59,000 bases of DNA from Chrysomallon squamiferum (taxonomy: Eukaryota; Mollusca; Gastropoda; Neomphalida; Peltospiridae). The number at the start of each line of letters is the position of its first letter. Position 1 is the stretch's first letter. The notes beneath the pieces were generated by a model. That model did not search any database and had not been told where the DNA came from. It saw only the letters and a list, made by a program, of their open reading frames with translations. Shown one piece after another: positions 27,187 to 37,975 of this stretch. Location of the stretch: positions 15,545,198-15,604,197 of the forward strand of contig CM022670.1 of the NCBI GenBank assembly GCA_012295275.1, given 5' to 3'. A program made the translations under genes and the position numbers.

Positions 27187-27390
27187 GCAGGGACGGATCT
27201 GTCATGAAACTAATGAAGCTTAAGCTTCAGAACCCCTGATATTTATTGCCTCAAAATGTTAATCCAAATCTGAGATACCGTGATTAAATTTAACAAAAAA
27301 AAAAAAAAAAAAAAAAAATGTTGATCTGTTTGGTATCAAACTCATTGTACTTGCGAAAGCCCCCAAAATATAGGTCCGCCGTTGGTTGTA
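27187..27390. mobile_element. Non-autonomous hAT-like element (MITE)
   Basis: The left end reads CAGGGACGGATCTGTCATG; the right end on the minus strand reads CAACGGCGGACCTATAT. The ends are imperfect inverted repeats of the hAT type and enclose about 200 bp without coding capacity, including a poly(A) run. Target-site duplication was not clear. Confidence 0.45.
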
Positions 27391-27539
27391 TGATCTAATA
27401 TACATGTGTGTCTCACTATGTTTTATGTTCGACTAAATTATACACGGTATCTTCACCTTCACCATCGTTGGTAACAACAACAACAACAACAATAATAATG
27501 GTTATTTTCACCTATTACACGTTAACAAACTTACGACTC

Positions 27540-27860
27540 AGTTTGTAACGACTTTTGCTTCTATAACCTTTGACCCGCGCATGTGACAGAGAAATATTTA
27601 GCCGTACAAACCATTGTTAACACCAGTTCATGGTCCCCCAGTGTTTAAACATACACCTAACACCATGTGACAACAACTACAAACCTGCACAAAACGTCTG
27701 CCTTTGAGGAAAGCAGAATACAGAGACTAACACGACACGTTGCAACGTAGACTTTGTTTACCTCTCGTTTCAGTCAGTAACTGGAAACTGCACGTGACCT
27801 ACATCGACCCACGCGTCATACTCAACACCGTAAAAAATCAATGCAGCTGCAAATTACACT
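27540..27860 (-). promoter_or_regulatory. Probable SDR promoter and 5' UTR exon region
   Basis: A repeat-free stretch with more GC and CpG than its surroundings, placed where the untranslated first exon of the minus-strand SDR gene should be. Inference from composition and from the acceptor in front of the SDR start codon. Confidence 0.3.
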
Positions 27861-27869
27861 CAGACATAC

Positions 27870-28283
27870 AAGGGCAACATAATATTCTAAAACGTAATTT
27901 TTTTTATTACTTTTTTTTTTTTTTTTTCTTAAAATTATTCGTAAAGCATGCACTCGATCCAGATAGCATTTTGTGTTTTTGGCCTATTCATAAATGTTTT
28001 AAATTCCTCTGTGTTCAGCATTATAAATTAAAAGCAGTACAGTGACGACATTAGTAAACAGAATATATGATATATATTCAATAAAAATTTCAAACAATGG
28101 AATCTGTAAAACAATTTGGAACAAAGTATTAATATTAATTAACAGAAAAAAAGGAATATTTACGAGAAAAAAAGCTGTCTTTGTCCAAAACAAGACATTT
28201 TTGTAATTTATCACAAAACTGATTATATTTATGCATTTGCATTTATTTATTATTTAATTTATTAATTAATTATTTATATATAG

Positions 28284-28325
<42 letters not shown>

Positions 28326-28777
28326 TTTCTTAAAAAAAAAAAATAAAAAAAAAAAAAGATTTCAAAGAGGATTATGAGATATTAATAATGAATTATATCA
28401 ATTAATAAATACAAAGACGAGGTTTTATAACCTTCACTTATGTGAAAACAAGTCAATGAAAATGATTCTGTAATAAACATATGCAAGTCTATGTTATGTA
28501 TGACACATAAATATAACCATAAATATTTTACGTTTTGGGGACAAACGTGCTTGTTCTAAAGTACAGACTATAGAAAACAAATACTATGATCAACTGAGTT
28601 GAATCCTACGTGGGTGCTTTTGTTATTAATTGTATAACTGCATTGTTAAATAAATAAACAAATAAATAATATATATTTAAAAAAAGACCCAGTAGACCCA
28701 GAGATTTAAACAAAACAGATAAAACATTTGATGAAGCAGATGGAGTCAGGTATGATTTTATTCCTACAGTCTATGAG

Positions 28778-28817
<40 letters not shown>

Positions 28818-29590
28818 CACTTTCTTAATTAAAATTGTTAATTTAAAAAATGTAAAACAGATTAATTTTACATTTTATTTTTATAATGTTTATTCATATT
28901 GTCATTCCAACAAAGGTCACTTAACGTGTTGTCAGTTATGTTTTTTTTAAAATAAAATGTATAATTTTATACAATGAGCTAGAGAAAAGAAAGCAAATGT
29001 TTAAAGGTAAAAAACCCCAAAAATTTAACATAATTTGCAAAACAGTTCAAATTAACATATTTGCCAGTGTTTGGTAGTTTTTTTTTACAGGGGTAGTTCA
29101 TTATACATTACCCAAAAATATTAATTTCTTTTTCATATCACATTCGTTAATAACTATCTGTAATATGTTTATTTCAAAATATTAAGAAAGGCATTATTTA
29201 ACTCTTTTTTTTAAAATTATTACTATTTTTAATTTCGTGTATGATAAAATTGTAAAAAGCATTATTTCATTTTAAAGAATTGTAACAAACTATCATTCAC
29301 AGTTCACTGCCTTTCAAGCTAAAAAAGTAGTAGCTTTAAGCAAGTATCAAAACTGCGTAAGACTAGTGAATAATCATGGAAATTACATATTACAACATTT
29401 CTTTCTAAAATGAAAACAATGTTTTTTTCTCTGGATAGGTAAGAAAATCCTTCAGCAGTAGTAAATTTCCTTTAATCAACTTGCCAAGAAAATGGCAGAA
29501 ATCTACCTAATAAGTAACCATTGATTAGTGATGAGTTGAAATTTTGCTCTTTTTGAGTAGATCTCCAAACAGTTCTGATAAAGCAAGCAG
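27870..29590. other. AT-rich intergenic DNA, no gene seen
   Basis: Contains T and A homopolymers, (ATT)n near 28285-28320 and a long T run near 28780-28815. No splice-consistent coding segment recognised. Confidence 0.6.
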
Positions 29591-29592
29591 AA

Positions 29593-29597
<5 letters not shown>

Positions 29598-29676
<79 letters not shown>

Positions 29677-29679
29677 AGG

Positions 29680-29750
<71 letters not shown>
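29598..29750. repeat. Interrupted (GA)n microsatellite, about 150 bp
   Basis: GA array with a central GGAGGGAGGGAGG interruption, directly downstream of the lone PP2A-like exon. Confidence 0.95.
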
Positions 29751-29753
<3 letters not shown>

Positions 29754-29781
29754 AGTTATCTCAACTGGCTTAAAATCTTAC

Positions 29782-29921
29782 ATTAACACAGAAAAGACAG
29801 GAAAGTCTGTGAAGATGGTTAGGGTCACGTGACATCTGCAGAAATTTGGGCACGATGGTCTGCTGAGTCCAATCTAAGCCAAACTTTTCCACCAACTTCT
29901 TCACATTCTCAGCTGCTGCTT
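29782..29921 (-). pseudogene. Lone exon of the PP2A 65-kDa scaffold subunit A
   Basis: On the minus strand TTTGAG precedes and GTAAGA follows an open 140-nt segment that starts in phase 1 and ends in phase 0. It encodes a HEAT-repeat piece with "[13 protein letters not shown]" and "[17 protein letters not shown]", closely matching the region of the PP2A scaffold protein that reads KKLVEKFG...DPNYLHRMTTLFCIN. There is no stop or frameshift inside. No other exon of this roughly 590-residue protein was found within several kilobases on either side. It is therefore either an exon copy carried here by segmental duplication or, less likely, part of a gene with very long introns. Labelled pseudogene because it is isolated. 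Confidence 0.72.
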
Positions 29922-30029
29922 CTCAAATGGTTTACATTAAAAATAATTACTTAAAATTTAAAGCCATTTATCTGATGTTACTGCATTAATGATTTCAAAC
30001 TTACTGTTAGCGTTATTATTATATGTGTA

Positions 30030-30030
<1 letters not shown>

Positions 30031-30070
<40 letters not shown>
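30031..30070. repeat. (CA)n microsatellite
   Basis: Forty bases of CA. Confidence 0.95.
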
Positions 30071-30071
<1 letters not shown>

Positions 30072-30129
30072 TTAACATTTTTGATTATTTGTGATCTGTG
30101 AATAGTGAATAGGTAATTAATTTTTTTCT

Positions 30130-30240
30130 ATTATAATGATGTATGCCCTGAAGACGACCATATAGAGTTGTCGTTCCTGAACAGTTTCAAATCGGGTACT
30201 ACCAGTTCACTTCATCTGGCTAATAAACAATATTTGCAAA
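30130..30240. mobile_element. Possible retroelement 3' end fragment
   Basis: The segment around CCTGAAGACGACCATATAGA with a nearby complementary GTTGTCG and GGCTAATAAAC resembles the hairpin-bearing 3' ends of some LINE or Penelope-type elements. No coding part is attached. Weak call. Confidence 0.22.
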
Positions 30241-30244
30241 AATA

Positions 30245-31440
30245 CAAGGCAGAATGTGAAAGAAGGTAGGTCCGAATGTCCCATTTTTTTTTTTCTAATA
30301 TTCAGTTATCATTTTTTACTTGTTTCCCTGTTTTGCTTTATTATTTCAGTTACGTTATTTGCTGAGAATACAAATATATTTCCAAAAATAACTATTTTCT
30401 ACCCTAAATATTTCAATGAAATTTTGCATACTATTTGAGAAATGCATCATTTGTATTTTGTATATGATTTAAAGTCTCGTGTACATACGACGATCATTTT
30501 GAAACGGTAAATTTGTAAGTTGATTCTCCGTTGTTTATCAAAGATGACATGCCAAAAAATCGGTACCCTACTGTGAATATGAAAACTATGTCATGATGTT
30601 TGTTGTTTTTGAAATTATGGTAAAAAGAACTGTGAAACAGAAACGCGAGTGAGGGAATCCTTTTGAAGGTAAAATAAAAACGCGTCACAGCAACCAGGCG
30701 ACCTTCAGCAGCGGCGCACTGTCGTCTTTTGTCACATACCTAATCATATAATTATAATTAATTTAATTATATTAATAGAACAATCCAGTAATTCTTTTCA
30801 AAGAAATTATTAAATTCATTCCAATATCTATTGTTAGTAGTAGAAATATTAATGTTTTCAGGTAACAAAACATATTTAAAAAAAATAAAATAAAATAAAA
30901 AAATGAAATAATAATAAAAATTAAAATAAAACGGTTGATTAGGTGACTGAAGAGTGGACCATTGCCACCATGACTAGTCTGACTGATATTAATACCTTTA
31001 GGTTGGCTCGTCCCGTCAAAAGGGTAGCAGACTATAGCGTCACGTGACAAGGTTTTACTGACCTGAGACAGCTTAAACTACTAAATGACTATTCTGACCC
31101 CACAAGAAGTGAATATGGGCAATTGTTTTATATCTTAGATAAATTAACCACCAGTGGTAACATTCTAACTAATCTTTTAATTATTAAAATAAGTTATCTT
31201 AGTTTGTTACTTAGTTTTTTAAGAGTAAGTAAATACCACAGAATAACACTATAAAATATCCAATAGAAAAATGTTTGGCTGTCTTCTATCAATCAACATG
31301 CATGTTAACATAAAAAAAATAATAATAATAAAAAAAAAAAAATTAAATTACAATTGCCTGATCGATCTTTTGTCTTGATTACACGTCCCTCAGACAACGT
31401 GTCGCCAGACGACGCACCGATCAAACGATATCGTTTAACA
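30245..31440. other. Intergenic DNA, no gene seen
   Basis: AT-rich with an A-rich block near 30880-30930. Small open frames lack splice context. Positions 31380-31450 rise in CpG and lead into the EEP promoter. Confidence 0.55.
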
Positions 31441-31450
31441 CACACGACGC

Positions 31451-31568
31451 CTATTTATAGAGATTACGCGCGTTCATGAAACACCTCTACAGACAGCCTT
31501 TCTGATATTATTTTGCCAATTTTGAGTTTGTTATAAAGTGTTTCTGAGTTTATATTTTCCTTGTACAG
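31451..31568 (+). promoter_or_regulatory. EEP copy 1 promoter (TATA-like) and 5' UTR exon
   Basis: A TATTTATAG box at 31452-31460 sits about 25-30 bases before a CpG-containing start region. The following leader ends in TTGTACAG with a GTAAAA donor at 31569. The acceptor of this 5' UTR intron is TTGTAAAG ending at 32336. Duplicated copy 2 keeps the leader end but has TT in place of the GT donor. Confidence 0.4.
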
Positions 31569-32336
31569 GTAAAACAAACTTAATTTTGGGTAAGATATTT
31601 TTTTTTTTATTTTACTTATTAATTAATTAATCATTTAGCGATCGTTTATTTTTGAGAAATATAACAAATGTGATAACAATTGTTACATTTAATTTCTACA
31701 TTGGCTGTCTCAGACATAATCTCAGGGTTTTCCATGGAAATAAGAAAAATCTCATTTGATTTTCTTCCCATTCTCATAGTTATGCTCCCAGATAATAATA
31801 ATAATAATAATAATAATAATAGTAGTGGGTATTAGTTGTTGTTGTAGAGTGGAAATTCCTACTTCCTGATAGAGGTCAAATAGAGAATGTTTTAGAAATA
31901 GTTCATTATTTCACCTGTAAATTAATTATATCATTTAAGGTTCGTTTCTTTTTGTTATATATTTCAAATGTGATAACAACGTTTTATTTAATTAGCTCGA
32001 AAAGACTAATTTAATTTTTTTTTTCTCTAGCTATGCTCACAAATAATAATAATAATAATAATAATAAATAGCAGTAGTAGTAGTAGTAGTAGTAGTAGTA
32101 GCATCAGTAGTAGTTGTTGTTGTATTGGTGTAGAGTAGTATGTAATGATAAAGGTAATACTGGGAATGTTCTAAAAATGTTAAGATGATATTTATACAGC
32201 GACCTTATGAATATCTGCATGTATTAAATAAAACTTGCTGAATGCTCGCTGTTCATGAAAAATTTCATTTATTATTATTGTCATTATTTTACTTAAATAC
32301 TTCTTTATTTTTATTATTTTTTATTTTATTGTAAAG

Positions 32337-32357
32337 ATGACCGTTGAAGACTGGTGA
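32337..32357 (+). CDS. Six-codon upstream ORF before EEP copy 1
   Basis: The exon begins exactly with an ATG giving MTVEDW and a TGA, 18 bases before the main start. Such uORFs often lower translation of the main frame. In copy 2 this ATG is lost and a different 10-codon uORF (36103-36135) overlaps the main start. Confidence 0.3.
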   Translation: MTVEDW

Positions 32358-32375
32358 CTTAAGTTCCAGAGGAAA

Positions 32376-33146
32376 ATGTCGCTTAACGAATTACTTTTGA
32401 TTGACATGAATGCTAATGGACCTTCTGTAAAAGGTAAGACAGAAACAAGAAAACAACTGATTGCCCAGTTATTAAGAGAAGAAGGACCTATGTTAGTTTT
32501 CACGCAAGCGTTTCTCTGGAAAGATATTCATAAAGGAGCATGGAAAAATATTAAAGTACCAGAGTGGTATAAATACATAGGGCACGATCACGCTGGATTC
32601 ATTTATGACACAGAAATGGTAACTATGACTCGTCTTGATTATAGCCGAATAGTTCGTCGCGTATACGAATATCTGAGTGAAAAGAATGATTCATCCAAGA
32701 CAGCAGAACTTTCCAGAATGTGCATTTGTATGATGGAAAGTAATGGCAAGCCAAGATTTAAATATCTCTGTATTTCATGGCATGGACCTCACAATAAAAT
32801 CACAGAAAAGGCAATAGAAAAGGTCACGCGTTTTTTCAGTGAAATGGTGATTTTGATGAAGGCTGTATTCAAATGTCCTGTGATTGTCGGTGGTGATTTC
32901 AATCTGGAGGCAAGATTAGTTAAAAAGTGCATTCCTAAAGGACTGCGTGTGAAACAACCATCGGAGACCTCACCAGACATGTTCCTATGTGAGACATCGA
33001 TAAAAATCGATACATTTCAGTCGATATCCTTCCCTGACGAAGAAGAAAAAGAAAAGAAACAAAGGGCATTCGATCATGTCCCATTGAAGATAACACTTCA
33101 ACTACAAAAACAAAAATTATATTCCGCTGTGTGTCGTGAAGAATAA
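32376..33146 (+). CDS. Endonuclease/exonuclease/phosphatase-superfamily protein, copy 1, 256 aa
   Basis: Intact frame in a single coding exon. It carries the EEP fold signatures in order: "MNANG" (residues 11-15, motif with the metal-side Asn), "CISWHG" (about 132-137), "VGGDFN" (about 172-177) and "AFDHVPLK" near the C-terminus. The position normally held by the metal-binding Glu (QE in the family, and QE in copy 2) is Ala here: "VFTQAFLW". Family members cut nucleic acids or phosphodiesters with Mg2+; loss of this Glu would be expected to weaken or abolish catalysis. No signal peptide or extra domain is seen. The start Met follows a spliced 5' UTR, and an AATAAA at 33267-33272 fits as poly(A) signal. 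A binding-only role or another Glu taking over are both possible. Confidence 0.8.
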   Translation: MSLNELLLIDMNANGPSVKGKTETRKQLIAQLLREEGPMLVFTQAFLWKDIHKGAWKNIKVPEWYKYIGHDHAGFIYDTEMVTMTRLDYSRIVRRVYEYLSEKNDSSKTAELSRMCICMMESNGKPRFKYLCISWHGPHNKITEKAIEKVTRFFSEMVILMKAVFKCPVIVGGDFNLEARLVKKCIPKGLRVKQPSETSPDMFLCETSIKIDTFQSISFPDEEEKEKKQRAFDHVPLKITLQLQKQKLYSAVCREE

Positions 33147-33266
33147 TTCTCAAAGGGAGATTTTCTCACTAAAAGTGTAGATGATAATGATGATATTAAT
33201 AATAATAACAACAACAACAACAACAACAATGACTGATATCTAACTTCAGAGATATTAACTAACAGT

Positions 33267-33272
33267 AATAAA
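33267..33272 (+). terminator. Candidate poly(A) signal AATAAA of EEP copy 1
   Basis: First AATAAA after the stop, 121 bases downstream. Position fits a short 3' UTR. Confidence 0.4.
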
Positions 33273-33384
33273 AAGTGTACATAGAATGTTTTTTTGTATC
33301 ATTAGTTTTGAACTGTGTCTGATAAAGAATTCTTTGTATTAATATAATTCCTGTTTTTTTTTTTTTAAATTTATATCGTTTTAA

Positions 33385-33820
33385 TATTGTTTTATGTCAG
33401 TAACAGTTTGAATACAATAGTTTTATGTCAAACATGAGTTTGGATACAATACTGTTTTGTCAGTAACATGTTTGAATACAATACTTTTTATATCAGTAAT
33501 ATCAGTTTAAATACAATACCGTTTTATGTCCATGACATCAGTTTGAATACAATATTATTTTATGTCAGTAACATCAGTTTGAATATAATATTGTTTTATG
33601 TCTAACATGAGTTTGAATACAATAGTTTTATGTCAAATATCAGTTTGAATACAATACTGTTTTGTCAGTAACATGTTTGAATACAATACTGTTTTATATC
33701 AGTAACATCAGTTTGAATACAATATTGCTTTATGTCAGTAACATGGGTTTTGAATACAAATATTGTTTTATGTCAGTGACATGGCTTTGAATACAGTATT
33801 GTTTTATGTCAGTAATTATC
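33385..33820. repeat. 36-bp minisatellite, about 12 copies
   Basis: Imperfect repeats of a unit containing GTTTTATGTCAGTAACATCA and GTTTGAATACAATA, with unit lengths from about 30 to 38 bp. The second segmental copy has only two or three units at about 37145-37230. Confidence 0.93.
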
Positions 33821-33843
33821 AATTTCAATTTACCTAAATTTAC

Positions 33844-33918
33844 CTGATCTAAAAGTATGGAATTTCAATTCCTCCAAGTCTTCTGGCAGCTCCAGTTCTG
33901 ACCTCGAACGACATCAAC
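33844..33918 (-). pseudogene. CBS exon relic, shortened copy
   Basis: Shares both ends and flanking splice sites (acceptor TTTATAG, donor GATCAG-GTAAAT) with the fuller relic at 37276-37393 but lacks about 40 internal bases. It keeps the "NSILLDQ" end in one frame. It was copied with the EEP segment. Confidence 0.7.
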
Positions 33919-34020
33919 CTATAAACACACAAAATAGTTTTATTATTTGAAAGAAGTTGACACACACACACACACACACACACTTGCAGTCTATAATTTC
34001 TTACCTTACAAGCCATCAAT

Positions 34021-34183
34021 TAACAATAAATGTAATGTTAGGCAAATCAAAAGACTGTTCCGGAAGGCTGATGAATATGATGTAAATTCAGATGATGAAC
34101 AGTGCTGTGTTTGTCCCAGATTTCGACCAGTCGTGATGAAAAATATACCATTTATTGAATTTGTCAAGTGGGCCAATGCTTGA
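34021..34183 (+). pseudogene. Fragment of a Cys-rich, probably transposon-derived protein
   Basis: A short frame with "DDEQCCVCPRFRP" and "FIEFVKWANA" then a stop. The CCVC..F.P...FVKW spacing is reminiscent of zinc-binding domains found in transposon-derived invertebrate genes, but the expected following Cys/His are absent. A second exon-like piece with splice sites lies at about 34424-34510. Weak call. Confidence 0.25.
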
Positions 34184-34199
34184 AATAAAAAGTATGTAG

Positions 34200-35320
34200 T
34201 ATCAGTAAAAACATGAAATTACAGTATTAACAGATTATTAGGTTAGTGATATAAACACGGGCATAAAAAGACTGAACGCAAGAAACAAAAACGGAAAAAA
34301 ATGTAAACATTGAAGATAGTTTGACTGATGATGCAGTTAAAATTGTTAAATGTTGTTAATTTTTCCCAGCTGGTAATTATTATCATCATCATGGCATTGA
34401 TGACCCACCATACATTGTTTCCAGTTATTTGGAGTTATTGTTCTTGGATGTCGACCTACGACAACTCACTTAGACGTTCTGCGTCAAAACCCATATTGCA
34501 TTAAAAAGGTAAGAATGTTACATTATACACATACTACTAACTAGAACCAAACAAAAACTCGCAATATATTTTGAATTTAATTAAGTATATATATTACGTT
34601 ATGTCTCTGTCAGTAATAACAAAAACATCGCTATTTCTGCACAACTCGAGATTGTTGCTTAACAGTTATCAGTCAAAACCGATACCACGACGATATAATT
34701 GTTAGTAAAGTAATAAGGAAACAAGTTGTTATTACCTAAACCTCTTCATTTCTTAATTCATCGATTAAAACTGATGTAGGATACTGAGAATTATCTGCAG
34801 TCACTGACAGCCGTATTTAATTTTAGAATGATCTTTTTGTCATAAATATTCACTTTATTTTTGTTGTGCATCAGTTACCGTTTTACTTTGCACCATGAAA
34901 GATGAAAGAAGACGAAAACACACACAAACACACACAAACACAAACACACAAACACTCCGTACACACATATTACACACACTAATACACAATCACATCCATA
35001 TATACTACACATGCGCCTAGAGCATACTTAGATGGATTTAGTTTTCAATAACTATATTTTAGTTTGTATGTATGTATCTATATATGTATGCACGAATGTA
35101 TTTATCTGTTTGTAAGCAAACATGTGTTTGTCCGTGTATGCATGGGTCTGTGCGCCCTTGTGTTAATGTACAGTATTATTTATTTTCAGTAGAAACTGAC
35201 ATTGTGACAGTCACCCTTGAAATATTTCCAGTTTTCACTGTGGTCATTCTTCTAATAACAGACTTCACATCACAGGGTTTCTCCAAAAACTTGATTTAAC
35301 CAGATCAGTTATTGTTAATT
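34200..35320. other. Spacer between the two EEP units
   Basis: Contains an exon-like stretch flanked by TTTCCAG and GTAAGA at about 34424-34510 ("LGCRPTTTHLDVLRQNPYC"), which I do not recognise, and a (CA)-rich area near 34915-34980. No gene can be built. Confidence 0.5.
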
Positions 35321-36127
35321 TTCAACTTGTACAGTTAAAACAAACTGTTAGTTTTTGGTAAGATATCTTAATTTACTTTCCTTATAAGTTAATTAATTAT
35401 TTAACTTTAATTTCTTTTTGCCATGTATTTCAAATCTGATGATAATTGTTAAATTTAATTTTGACAGTGCATGTCTCAGACACATAATCTCATTTTATTT
35501 TCCTCCCCTCATTGATATGCTCCCAGATAACATTAATAATAAGTAATAACAGTATAATAGTAGGTAATAATTGTTGTAGAATGGCAATTCCTGCATCCTG
35601 ATAGAGGTAAAACAGGGGATGTTTTATAAATTAATTTTATCATTTAAGGTTTGTCGTATATTTTAAATGTGATAATAATGGTTTATTTAATTTCAAAAGT
35701 GTCTGTCTCGGCCATACATATTCTAGAATATTTTTTTAAAACTCATTTTAGTATTAAGATTTTTTTCCTCTAGCTAATGTTTCAAATAATAATAATAACA
35801 TTAGTAGCATTAATAATAATAATAATAACAACAACATGTAGTAGTAGCAGTTGCTGTTGTTTTGTAGAATTGCTGTAGAGTAGTAGAATGTTCCAAAAAT
35901 AATTCATTTATAAAATATTAACATGGTATTTGTACATCAACCTTATGAATGTCTGCTTCATATTAAATAAAACTTGCCAACTTGCTGTTCATGAAAAAGT
36001 TCATTTATTATTATTATTTTACTTAAATAGTGCTTTATTTTTATTTTATTTAATTTTTATTATTTTATTTCTTTTTTTATTGTAAAGACTGACTGTTGAA
36101 GAATGCTGACTCAAGTTCCAGAGGAAT

Positions 36128-36840
36128 ATGTCTGAATTACATTTGATTGACATGAATGCTAATGGACCTTCTAAACAAGGCATGAGAGAAATCAGAAAAC
36201 AAACAATTGCCAAGTTGTTAAGAGAAGAAAAACCTCTGTTAGTTTTCATGCAAGAGTTTCTCTGGTCAGATATCCATAAAAGAGCATGGAAAGAGATTGA
36301 TGTGCCAGACTACTATCAGTACATAGGGCACAAAGAAGCTGGATTTGTTTATGACACAAGAGAGGTAACTGTGACACGTCTTGATCACAATAGAAAATTT
36401 TTCGGATACATGAAAGGTTGACAAAAAATCATGATCCATCCACAACAGCAGAACGTTCCAGAATGAGCATTTGTATTATGGAAAGTAAAGGTGAACCGAG
36501 ATTTAAATATCTCTGTATTTCTTGGCATGGACGTCACAAAATAAAACAAGAGGCAATTAGAAATGTCACACGTTTTTTTGGTAAAATGGTGATTTTGCTG
36601 AGAGATAAATTTGAATGTCCTGTGATTGTTGGTGGTGATTTCAATCTGAAGGCAAAATTTGTAAAAAGGTGCATTCCTGATGAACTGTATGTAAATGAAC
36701 CATCAGATACCTCAATAGATATGTTCCTGCATGACAGTAAATCGGTAAAAATCAATAAACTTGAAGTGATAAAGTGGGTTGATGAAGAACAAGAAAATGC
36801 ATTCGATCACGAGCCACTGAAATTAGCACTTCAAATATAA
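36128..36840 (+). pseudogene. EEP-superfamily copy 2, frameshifted
   Basis: Parallel to copy 1 along its length. Residues to "RLDHNR" are in frame, then a one-base loss between about 36390 and 36420 leads to a TGA at 36419-36421. The rest ("CISWHG", "VGGDFN", "AFDHEPLK") is open in another frame to the TAA at 36838-36840. Unlike copy 1 it keeps the catalytic-type Glu ("VFMQEFLW"). The 5' UTR donor is also mutated. Together this indicates a decayed duplicate, unless the frameshift is an assembly error. Confidence 0.82.
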
Positions 36841-37275
36841 AAATAAAAATTATCTTCCTCTATGTATCATGATGAATAATTCTCAATGGTCTTCACATGT
36901 CAGCCTATTCAAAGAAAAAAATCTGTATGATGATGATGAAAATAATAATAATAATAAAATAACAACAATAATTGCTATCCAACTTCAGAGAATATTAACT
37001 AACTAATAAAATATAAACAAAACAACTTTGAATTGTAAAAAGTACTTAGAATGTTCCCTTGTATCATTTGCTTTGAACTGTCTGATAAAGATTTCTTTTT
37101 ATTAATATAATTCCTTCCTTTTTTTAAATTTTAAATCAGTTCTGATATTGTTTGAAATCATATCAGTTTAAATACAATACTATTTTATGTCAGTAACATC
37201 AGTTTGAATACAATACTGTTTTATGTAAGTAATATCAAAAGTTTTTTTTTTTTTCAATGATTAAGCTAACTTTAC

Positions 37276-37393
37276 CTGATCTAAAAGTATGGAATTTGAA
37301 ATTTCCTCCAAAAGTCTCCTGGCAGCTCCAGTGTGAGACTGAGGTGAATCAAACGTTGCTGATGTTGGTGTTCTGACCTTGAAGAACATCAAC
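37276..37393 (-). pseudogene. CBS exon relic ("[12 protein letters not shown]" exon)
   Basis: With acceptor CTATAG and donor GATCAG-GTAAAG, the minus strand reads VDVL at its start, then in another frame "[18 protein letters not shown]" and "[12 protein letters not shown]". This is the cystathionine beta-synthase segment VDVLRALGAEIVRTPT...ILLDQ with the RALGAEI part deleted and the frame broken. Confidence 0.85.
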
Positions 37394-37629
37394 CTATAAA
37401 CACACAAAACAGTTTTATTATTTGAAAGAAGTTAACATACATGCTACTTTTATACACACATTTGCAGTCTATAATTTCTTACCTTACAAGCCATCAATTT
37501 GCAGTTAGAAACAGTATAAAAATTCAAACAATCATTTTGAACAAGCCATCAATAAAAATCCCTAACCATTTTTGTTGTTCTTCTCTCCTCTTTATTTTTC
37601 ACTGGTTTTAATAAACAAAAACTTGACCA

Positions 37630-37720
37630 TTTTTTTTTTACTCATTTTCTCAGGCATCCCAATAATACATTGATATCCTTTCATTGCAAAGAAGAAGAAA
37701 CTTTAGAGCTAATTGATCCA
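37630..37720 (-). pseudogene. CBS exon relic ("GYQCIIGMPEKMS" exon)
   Basis: The minus strand reads "AMKGYQCIIGMPEKMS", matching the CBS segment [20 protein letters not shown]. The part before it is degenerate. It lies in the correct order between the other two relics. Confidence 0.82.
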
Positions 37721-37799
37721 CATTATCACTAAATAAAATATTGGGGGCATAATAATTTCTGTGTATCATTTACTTTGACTAATGTCTGATAAAGAATTC

Positions 37800-37835
<36 letters not shown>
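37800..37835. repeat. (ATT)n microsatellite
   Basis: Short pure array between CBS relics. Confidence 0.9.
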
Positions 37836-37837
<2 letters not shown>

Positions 37838-37975
37838 TCTTTTTTCTTATTTTTTACTTCTTTTTTTTTCTCACTTTTTTAACTTTTTTAAAAATATTTT
37901 TAGATCAGATCTGATATTGTTTGAAGTCACAATAACCGTTTAAATACAACATTGTTTAATGTCAGTAACAAGAAC

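Larger units (their letters stand above)
31560..34025. repeat. Segmental tandem duplication, unit 1 (EEP + CBS relic)
   Basis: Collinear with 35325-37502: same leader end, same intron, EEP frame, 36-bp minisatellite, relic CBS exon and a final shared stretch with GTCTATAATTTCTTACC. The offset between the EEP start codons is 3752 bp. Confidence 0.9.
35325..37502. repeat. Segmental tandem duplication, unit 2 (EEP + CBS relic)
   Basis: Collinear partner of 31560-34025, with most intergenic parts diverged by small indels. Confidence 0.9.

Noticed and set aside
27740-28045. 101-codon plus-strand ORF
   Set aside because: Ends in homopolymer-derived Phe runs, no family resemblance; lies in the likely SDR 5' region on the other strand.
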